Of a DNA stretch of 64,000 nucleotides, positions 58,206 to 64,000 are shown piece by piece (within the stretch, counting starts at the first letter, position 1; each line of letters starts with the position of its first letter). Below the pieces are notes generated by a model. It was not told where the DNA came from and did not search any database. It saw nothing but the letters and a program-made list of their open reading frames with translations. Origin of the DNA: Taklimakanibacter deserti (GTDB lineage Bacteria; Pseudomonadota; Alphaproteobacteria; Rhizobiales; Aestuariivirgaceae); contig QORU01000021.1 of NCBI GenBank assembly GCA_003574785.1, positions 56,736 through 120,735 of the forward strand, in the 5' to 3' direction. The translations under genes were made by a program, and so were the position numbers.

Positions 58206-58274
58206 ATACGGGATAATTGCGGGGATTTCCGCAGGCGCAATCAGTCGGCAGTGAGCGATTTCAAGTAGTTAGCC
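58203..58274 (+). repeat. diverged repeat B (partner at 29550-29626)
   Basis: TTGCGGGGATTTCC (58217-58230) and GTGAGCGATTTCAAGTAG plus TTAGCC (58251-58274) match the blocks of repeat A with a few differences and a slightly shorter gap. Confidence 0.4.
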
Positions 58275-58432
58275 GGGAAATCGGCTCCTCGCAAGGCCAC
58301 CCGCCTGCCGGATGCTCAGGGTTTCAGGCGGCCCCTCCTCATCTCCGGGAACGGCGCGGCTCCAGTGTGAGATTGAAGGAGGCCTAAGGCTTTTCGGCTC
58401 TGCATCAGGCTGTTTCTGTGCTTTGCTACGGC

Positions 58433-58984
58433 ATGGCCGCTCACGAAGAGCTCAACTCTCGCATAGCCAGCCTGCGAAAGCGTATCGAGCACGCCGAAGC
58501 CGAAATCATTGCCCAGAATGAAGTCATCGCTGCTGTGGAGCTGAGCGGGCGGGACTCCCGAGAAGCGAGGGCTGTCCGAGCACAGCTGTGGCTCTCTCAG
58601 GAAACCGATCGAGCCGAGCTCAAGCGGTTGCTCGAAGAAGACCTGGCCGTGGTGTCGCTGGACAGGGAGCCTGATCGGATGCCAAAGGGATATTGGGTTG
58701 TGTTCGCTGACGTGAGCGATCCGGAAGGATACAAGGCCTATGTCGCGGAGAACGCCAAGGCGTTCCGCAAGTATGGCGGTCACTTTCTGGTGCGCGGTGG
58801 ACCTGCTGAAGCAGCCGAAGGCAGACCCCGTTCACGCGTCGTGGTTATTGAATTCCCATCCTATGAGGCGGCGCGCGAATGCTATCACTCGCTCGAATAT
58901 GCGAAGGCGATGGCCCTGCGCCAGGGCAAGTCGGTCATGGATCTGGCAATAGTCCAGGGTTACGAAGGGCCGCAGCCGGCATAG
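58433..58984 (+). CDS. DUF1330 protein with N-terminal coiled coil
   Basis: This 183-residue protein has an N-terminal helical region (residues 1-75, NSRIASLRKRIEHAEAEIIA, then LSQETDRAELKRLLEEDLAV) and a C-terminal DUF1330 domain (about 84-178: MPKGYWVVFADVSDPEGYKA, then VIEFPSYEAARECYHSLEY). DUF1330 proteins are normally about 95 residues, a ferredoxin-like dimeric barrel fold of unknown function. It starts at ATG 58433 and ends eight bases before the LivG-LivF gene, so it is probably in that operon. Confidence 0.75.
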   Translation: MAAHEELNSRIASLRKRIEHAEAEIIAQNEVIAAVELSGRDSREARAVRAQLWLSQETDRAELKRLLEEDLAVVSLDREPDRMPKGYWVVFADVSDPEGYKAYVAENAKAFRKYGGHFLVRGGPAEAAEGRPRSRVVVIEFPSYEAARECYHSLEYAKAMALRQGKSVMDLAIVQGYEGPQPA

Positions 58985-58991
58985 AGTGAGG

Positions 58992-60578
58992 ATGTCAGTG
59001 GAATTGAACACGCCCACCACTCCTGTTCTTACCGGTTATCCTGGCCGCGGATCGTCCCTCGACGCGCCCGTGTTGGAACTCGATCAGGTCTCAATCAATT
59101 TCGGCGGCGTCCACGCGCTGGACAAGCTTTCGCTGCGGCTCAATGCGGGCGAGATCCGTGGGCTAATCGGGCCGAACGGTTCGGGCAAGTCCACGGCCTT
59201 CAACGTCATCACGGGGCTATATCGTCCGAGCGGTGGCGATATCCGTGTCGCCGGTCGCTCGATCCTCGGCCTGCGAGCGGATCAGGTCGCCAGCCGCGGC
59301 GTGGCGCGCACGTTCCAGACATTGCGGCTGTTTCAGGCCATGAGCGTCATCGAGAACGTCATGCTCGGAACGCACCTCGGCGCTGAGCCACCGTCGCCGG
59401 CGTCGATTCTGCTCGGTCTGCCGGATTCTCGGCGCTTCGAGGCGGAGGTGCGCCGGCGGAGCATGGACGCGCTCGATGCTCTGCAAATCGCCGACTATGC
59501 CCACGATATGGCCGGCAATTTGCCCTATGGCGTCCAGAAGCGGATCGACCTGGCGCGTAGCCTGGTCGCCAATCCATCGCTGTTGCTGCTTGACGAGCCT
59601 GCGGCTGGACTGACCGGCGCCGAGAGCCATCAACTGATGGAACTGATCAGGGCGCTGCATGCCGAGCGCGGGTTCAGCCTGCTGCTGGTCGAGCACGACA
59701 TGCAGTTCGTCACCGACCTGTGCGAGCGCATCACAGTCATCGATTTCGGCAAATTGCTGGTCGAAGGCTCGCCTGCGGAAATACGCGACAATCGCGATGT
59801 CGTGGTGGCGTATTTGGGCACCGGTCAATTGAGTGCAAGCGCGCGAGCGGCGGAAGGCACCACAGCGCAGCCACTCGTGCTCGAGGTCAAGGACATCGCC
59901 GTGCGCTATGGCGTGGTGCCGGCGCTCGCAAACGTTTCATTGAACATCGCGGCCGGTGGGATAACCACGATCATCGGCGCGAACGGCGCCGGCAAGACGA
60001 CCTTGCTGTCGACCGTCAGCGGCATCGTCGCGGCTCATCAAGGGCAGCTATTGTACCGCGGCAACGACGTCACCCGGCTGTCATGCGAGCAACGGGTGGC
60101 GCAGGGCATCGTCATGTGCCCTGAAGGGCGCCGGTTGTTCCCCGAAATGACCGTGCAGGAGAATCTGCTACTGGGTGCCTACAAAGTTACGGACAAGACG
60201 GCGATCAATGAAGGTCTGGACCGGGTTTATGCGTTGTTTCCACGCGTTGCCGAACGGCGCAAGCAACTGGCCGGCACCCTGTCCGGCGGCGAACAGCAAA
60301 TGGTCGCGATCGGTCGCGCCTTGATGGCCGCACCGACGCTCCTGCTGCTCGACGAGCCGTCGCTCGGCCTGGCGCCCAACCTGGTCGAACTGATCTTCGA
60401 GACGATCGCAGAGATCCGCAAGCTCGGCTGCTCCATCATGCTGGTGGAGCAGAATGCCGCCATGGCTCTCGAAGTGGCCGACTTCGGTTACGTGCTGGAT
60501 ACCGGCAAGGTGACCCTCTCGGGTCCCGCTAGCCACCTCAAGGAACGTCACGACGTGATCGAAGCATATCTAGGATAG
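58992..60578 (+). CDS. fused LivG-LivF branched-chain-type ABC ATPases
   Basis: This 528-residue protein contains two different ATPases normally encoded by livG and livF. The first (about residues 25-285) has Walker A GPNGSGKS (60-67) and YGVQKRIDLARSL with LLLDEPAAGL. The second (about 300-525) has Walker A GANGAGKT, the signature LSGGEQQMVAIGRAL and LLLDEPSLGLAPN. The linker (SARAAEGTTAQP) looks natural and there is no stop between. It powers LivH and LivM encoded next. The start is uncertain; GTG 58986 and GTG 58998 are alternatives. Confidence 0.85.
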   Translation: MSVELNTPTTPVLTGYPGRGSSLDAPVLELDQVSINFGGVHALDKLSLRLNAGEIRGLIGPNGSGKSTAFNVITGLYRPSGGDIRVAGRSILGLRADQVASRGVARTFQTLRLFQAMSVIENVMLGTHLGAEPPSPASILLGLPDSRRFEAEVRRRSMDALDALQIADYAHDMAGNLPYGVQKRIDLARSLVANPSLLLLDEPAAGLTGAESHQLMELIRALHAERGFSLLLVEHDMQFVTDLCERITVIDFGKLLVEGSPAEIRDNRDVVVAYLGTGQLSASARAAEGTTAQPLVLEVKDIAVRYGVVPALANVSLNIAAGGITTIIGANGAGKTTLLSTVSGIVAAHQGQLLYRGNDVTRLSCEQRVAQGIVMCPEGRRLFPEMTVQENLLLGAYKVTDKTAINEGLDRVYALFPRVAERRKQLAGTLSGGEQQMVAIGRALMAAPTLLLLDEPSLGLAPNLVELIFETIAEIRKLGCSIMLVEQNAAMALEVADFGYVLDTGKVTLSGPASHLKERHDVIEAYLG

Positions 60579-60583
60579 TGCCG

Positions 60584-61480
60584 ATGACCCCATTCAGCGA
60601 ATTTCTGCAACATATGGCCAACGGCCTGGTCCTTGGATTCCTGTATGCCCTCGTGGGGATCGGGCTCAGCATGGTCTATGGAATCCTGCGCATGATCAAC
60701 TTCGCCCATGGCGAGATTCTGATGGTCGGCGTGTTTCTGGCCTTGCCGGTTTCGGCGATGGGGGCGCCGGCTTGGGTGGTCCTGCTCAGTGGGCTTGCCG
60801 GCGCCACGCTCATGGGCTTCCTCGTCCAATGGGCAGTCTACAGACCGCTGCTGAAATCGCCGGAGGTCACACTGCTGGTGGCGTCGCTGGGCGTGTCGCT
60901 CTTGCTGCAAAATCTCGTGTTGATGCTGACCTCGCCGCAGCCGAAGCGGCCTGCCCCGGCGCCGTTTCTGGACCAGCCGTTCCGGCTGGGCGAAATCGTG
61001 CTGCGCAATGTGGACCTTGCGATCGTCGTCGTTGCCCTCGCGGCGACCCTCGCGACGCACTTGTTCCTCAAGCACACGCGTCATGGTCGTGCGCTACGAG
61101 CGCTGGCCCAGGACATGAGCGCGGCGCGCATGATGGGTGTGAATGTGCCGTTCATGGTGATGATCTGCTTCCTGATCGGGTCCGCTCTCGCGGGCATTGC
61201 CGGTGTTCTGATCGGCTACAAATACGGTCATCTCACGCCCCTTTCCGGCTTCCTACCGGGGCTCAAGGGCTTTGTGGCGGCGGTGATCGGCGGCATCGGG
61301 TCGTTCCCCGGTGCTGTCGTCGGTGGCCTCATCCTGGGCCTGCTGGAGACATTCCTGGTTGGCTACCTGCCGGATGCTTTGGCGCAATATCGCGACGCGT
61401 ACGTCTTTCTGGTGTTGATTCTCGTACTGCTGGTGAAGCCGAGCGGGCTGTTCGGCAAGGCCGAGACGGTGAAGGTGTAG
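60584..61480 (+). CDS. LivH-type ABC transporter permease
   Basis: This 298-residue permease has about eight hydrophobic segments. The conserved opening region LRMINFAHGEILMVGVF matches LivH. The cytoplasmic coupling region reads LRALAQDMSAARMMGVNV. ATG at 60584 begins five bases past the LivGF stop; GTG at 60578 overlaps that stop. It works with LivM and the fused ATPase. Confidence 0.85.
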   Translation: MTPFSEFLQHMANGLVLGFLYALVGIGLSMVYGILRMINFAHGEILMVGVFLALPVSAMGAPAWVVLLSGLAGATLMGFLVQWAVYRPLLKSPEVTLLVASLGVSLLLQNLVLMLTSPQPKRPAPAPFLDQPFRLGEIVLRNVDLAIVVVALAATLATHLFLKHTRHGRALRALAQDMSAARMMGVNVPFMVMICFLIGSALAGIAGVLIGYKYGHLTPLSGFLPGLKGFVAAVIGGIGSFPGAVVGGLILGLLETFLVGYLPDALAQYRDAYVFLVLILVLLVKPSGLFGKAETVKV

Positions 61481-61486
61481 AGCCCG

Positions 61487-62548
61487 ATGAGCCGTACGAC
61501 GTCCCTGACGTTGATCGCCCTGTTTCTGTTCGCGCTCGCCGTCTGGGCCGCGGAGGCTGGGCTCAATCCGTTCTATCTGCAGATTCTCGGTTTGCTGGGA
61601 ATCAACATCATTGCCACGGTCAGCCTCAACTTCGCGGCCGGCTTCGGTGGCATGTTTTCGCTTGGGCACCCGGCCTTCATGGCGCTTGGTGGTTACACTG
61701 CAGCCATCCTCACCTATCCGGTGGCCATGAAGAGCGCGCGCATTCCCGGCTATCCTGACTGGCTTCTACAGTTGCAGATGCCATTCCTGCCGGCTCTGCT
61801 GATCGGCGGCCTGGTGGCCTCCGTCGCGGCCATCCTCGTGGGCTGGCCCGTCTTGCGGCTGCGCGGACATTATCTTGCCGTGGCGACGCTGGGCCTGACG
61901 GTGATCGTTCAGGTCGCAATCGTGAATCTGGTCGATTATACGCGCGGCGCCTTGGGACTTTCCGGCATCCCCCGTCTTTCCAACTTGTGGTGGATCGGTG
62001 GCTTCCTGGTGTTGACGATCTTTGTCGTCTACCGTCTCGTCCATTCCAGGTTCGGGCGCGCTTTGCGCGCGGTGCGCGACGACTACGTGGCGGCGCAGAT
62101 GTCGGGCGTGAATGTCGCACGCACGCGCCTGATCGGATTCACGATAGCCGCGTTCTTCGCCGGCATCGCCGGCGGGCTGCTCGGCCATCTGCTGCGCATC
62201 CTGACACCCGGCCAATTCTCGTTTAACGCGGTCTTTCTCGGCGTGGCGATGATGATCCTGGGCGGCATGGGCAGCATCACCGGCAGCATTGTCGGCGCCG
62301 TGATCCTGACCATCCTGCCGCAATTCATCATACCACTGGAGCGCGGCGGGAGCGTCCTCGGCATCGAGATCCCGGCGCTCAACGGATTGACGCAGATTGT
62401 GACGGCGCTCATTCTGATCGGGGTAATGCTGGTCAGACCCGGCGGGCTCGCCGGCGCGAAGGAATTTTCGTGGCGGACCATCTTCGATCTGCCGCGAACT
62501 GGGAGACGACGCAGCTCAAGGCAAGGTGGCGCCAGCGTCGATGTCTGA
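61487..62548 (+). CDS. LivM-type ABC transporter permease
   Basis: This 353-residue LivM-like permease has multiple hydrophobic segments. The motif SLNFAAGFGGMFSLGHPAFM and the coupling region RAVRDDYVAAQMSGVNVAR match the family. The C-terminus is Arg- and Ser-rich (GRRRSSRQGGASVDV) and probably cytoplasmic. It starts six bases after livH and is 36 bases before the binding protein. Confidence 0.85.
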   Translation: MSRTTSLTLIALFLFALAVWAAEAGLNPFYLQILGLLGINIIATVSLNFAAGFGGMFSLGHPAFMALGGYTAAILTYPVAMKSARIPGYPDWLLQLQMPFLPALLIGGLVASVAAILVGWPVLRLRGHYLAVATLGLTVIVQVAIVNLVDYTRGALGLSGIPRLSNLWWIGGFLVLTIFVVYRLVHSRFGRALRAVRDDYVAAQMSGVNVARTRLIGFTIAAFFAGIAGGLLGHLLRILTPGQFSFNAVFLGVAMMILGGMGSITGSIVGAVILTILPQFIIPLERGGSVLGIEIPALNGLTQIVTALILIGVMLVRPGGLAGAKEFSWRTIFDLPRTGRRRSSRQGGASVDV

Positions 62549-62584
62549 ACGAAAAGCCACGTGAAAAGGGAAGGATGCGAAACA

Positions 62585-63742
62585 ATGAAACGACGAACGT
62601 TCCTGGTCGCTACCACGGCGACCGTCGGCACGGCATGGTTCGCGAAGTTTGCCGGTGCGGCCGACACAATCAAGCTCGGATCGATCTACAGCCTGACCGG
62701 TTCCTACGCCACGATCGAGGATCCGGCACTCAAGGGTGCCAAGCTGGCAATCAAGCAGGTCAATGACGGCGGCGGCGTCAAGGGGCAGAAAATCGAGCTT
62801 ATTCAGTATGACGGCAAGAGTACGCTGGCGGACATCGCCAACGCGGCCCAGCGTTTGGTCCATGAAGATAAGGTCATCGCGATCGTCGGCGTTTGCGATT
62901 CGGGATTCTATCTGGCGAGCGCGCCGATCGCACAGGATGCCGGCATTCCTTATCTTGATACCGGCGGCACTGTGCCTAACCTGCCCGAGCAGATTGGCGA
63001 GTTTGCGCATATGATGCCGTTCGGCGACGACTATCAGGCCTATGTCGCGGCGGAATTCGCCATGAAGGATCTGGGCGCCAAGACCGCTTTCCTCCTTCGC
63101 GACGGCGATACCGACTACACACGCGCCATCGCGCAGTTTTTCAAAGAGCGATTCCAGAGGGATGGCGGCAAGATCATCGAGGAAAGCAGCTACCACACCG
63201 GCGATACGGATTATTCCAGCCACATCACGAAGATCCGCGGCACCAATCCGGCGCCGGATATCATCTATGCGGCGATGAATCCGGGCGACGACGCCACCTT
63301 CGTCCGCCAAGCTCGCGAAGCCGGCGTCAAGATCCCGATCATCGGGGGAGATGCCTTCGACAATGCGGATCTCGTCAAGAACGCGGGCGCCAACAACACC
63401 GTCGACGTCTATTTTACGACGCATATGGCGATGAGTAAGGACAATCCCCTGGTCGCCAAATTTATCGACGCATACCAGGCCGAGTACGGTATTCCACCGG
63501 AAAACGCCTTTGCCGGCCTCGGCTACGATTCGGTCAACTTGATGGTCGAGGCGATGAACAAGGCGACTGATCTGAGTTCGAAGGCGATCAATGACGCCAT
63601 CTTCACCATCACCAGCTTCGCCGGCGTAACTGGGAATGCAGACTTCTCGAACAAGTCTCGCGCACCGGACAAGGAGGTGACCATCATCACCGTCAAGGAC
63701 GGCAAGTTCGTACCGATGGGCAACCGCAAGCCGGCGGCCTAA
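62585..63742 (+). CDS. LivK-type ABC transporter substrate-binding protein
   Basis: This 385-residue periplasmic binding protein has a signal peptide starting MKRRTFLVATTATVGTAW, a Tat-like KRRTFL motif. The mature part begins DTIKLGSIYSLTGSYATI and has GKSTLADIANAAQRLVHEDK, VGVCDSGFYLASAPIAQDAG and NPGDDATFVRQAREAGVKIP, consistent with the Leu/Ile/Val-type family (peripla_BP_6). GAAGGA precedes the ATG. It is the last gene of the operon, unusual because binding proteins often come first. The ligand is unknown. Confidence 0.85.
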   Translation: MKRRTFLVATTATVGTAWFAKFAGAADTIKLGSIYSLTGSYATIEDPALKGAKLAIKQVNDGGGVKGQKIELIQYDGKSTLADIANAAQRLVHEDKVIAIVGVCDSGFYLASAPIAQDAGIPYLDTGGTVPNLPEQIGEFAHMMPFGDDYQAYVAAEFAMKDLGAKTAFLLRDGDTDYTRAIAQFFKERFQRDGGKIIEESSYHTGDTDYSSHITKIRGTNPAPDIIYAAMNPGDDATFVRQAREAGVKIPIIGGDAFDNADLVKNAGANNTVDVYFTTHMAMSKDNPLVAKFIDAYQAEYGIPPENAFAGLGYDSVNLMVEAMNKATDLSSKAINDAIFTITSFAGVTGNADFSNKSRAPDKEVTIITVKDGKFVPMGNRKPAA

Positions 63743-64000
63743 ATGACAGGTTGGGCTTTCAAGCCTATCACTGTGCCTGACAACGTCGCTTAGGCCGGCA
63801 AGTTCACGACGGCGGATGTTGATCGCGTGGTGAGACGCGGCTCGTTCGGACGACCGGCGCAGGCGGTCGGCACGGTTGAGCGCGTACATGGCATGCATGT
63901 TTTTCTAGTCTCCCGTGAACTATTCCCAACTCGTTGATTGAATTGATTGATCTTTGCCGTTCTGGGTTTCTATTTTGCCGGGAAGTGTTGAACCGAGACC
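63743..64000. other. region after livK-type gene
   Basis: No convincing gene. A small hairpin GGCTT/AAGCC near 63755 may be a weak terminator. The rest is moderately AT-rich and runs off the window. Confidence 0.3.

Noticed and set aside
63762..63898. Minus-strand frame extending from the livK region to 63898
   Set aside because: It is the antisense shadow of livK with no ribosome site or domain.
1..64000. tRNA or rRNA genes, transposases or integrases
   Set aside because: I looked for T-loop GGTTCGAATC-type patterns and for transposase or integrase-like proteins in the translations and found none.

Overview
This is one contiguous high-GC chromosomal stretch from an alphaproteobacterium, most likely a free-living member of Hyphomicrobiales (Rhizobiales). 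I infer this from the porin type, an IalB-family protein, the density of ABC uptake systems and LysR/GntR/HxlR/TetR regulators, and palindromic intergenic repeats of a kind common in rhizobia. I see no rRNA, tRNA, transposase, integrase, phage gene or CRISPR array. Gene starts were chosen from ribosome binding sites and family length, so several differ from the longest possible frame.

Layout. 1-6700 (minus): an amide/urea uptake operon in the order amiC, amiR, leader, urtA-B-C-D-E, then the first codons of a probable amiE. 7.1-9.1 kb: a membrane GYF/ClpP-fold protein. 9.1-10.1 kb: a decayed amino-acid-type ABC permease pair. 10.2-16.5 kb: a RbsABC-type sugar transporter with an SDR and a D-threonine-aldolase-like enzyme, divergent from a GntR regulator across a perfect 23-bp palindrome. 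16.5-21.7 kb: LysR with a divergent SDR/reductase pair, a porin, and two divergent HxlR regulators. 21.8-27.0 kb: an RND efflux pump with a divergent TetR and tandem operators. 27-33.9 kb: IalB, a thioredoxin-like protein, CysE, an SsuABC-type transporter and a CNNM/CorC protein. 34-39.8 kb (minus): a TauABC-type transporter with RidA, DUF1116 and FAD proteins. 39.9-50 kb: small metabolic, secreted and stress-type genes with dispersed palindromes and a frameshifted M20 amidohydrolase. 50.2-57.9 kb: an operon of GntR/UTRA regulator, FGGY kinase, dehydrogenase, frameshifted aldolase, SDR, fused ProV-ProW and ProX. 58.0-58.2 kb: a probable minus-strand small RNA. 58.4-63.7 kb: a DUF1330 protein and a branched-chain-type ABC operon with fused LivG-LivF.

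How the genes work together. Six uptake systems are each coupled to catabolic enzymes or a dedicated regulator, which suggests scavenging of scarce organic nitrogen and carbon. The best-supported regulatory circuit is at 4847-4925. An intrinsic terminator just before urtA overlaps the second of two small hexaloop hairpins, directly downstream of an AmiR (ANTAR) gene, as expected for transcription antitermination. Three solute-binding-protein genes are followed inside their operons by strong stem-loops (3535-3563, 12044-12079, 38729-38750), probably to raise binding-protein mRNA relative to permease and ATPase.

The candidates most likely to be new biology are the kinase/dehydrogenase/aldolase operon that uses a betaine-type transporter, the TauABC-RidA-DUF1116-FAD operon, and the structured RNA at 58036-58205. 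Three genes carry frameshifts or truncation (9797-10125, 44951-46121, 53248-54020).
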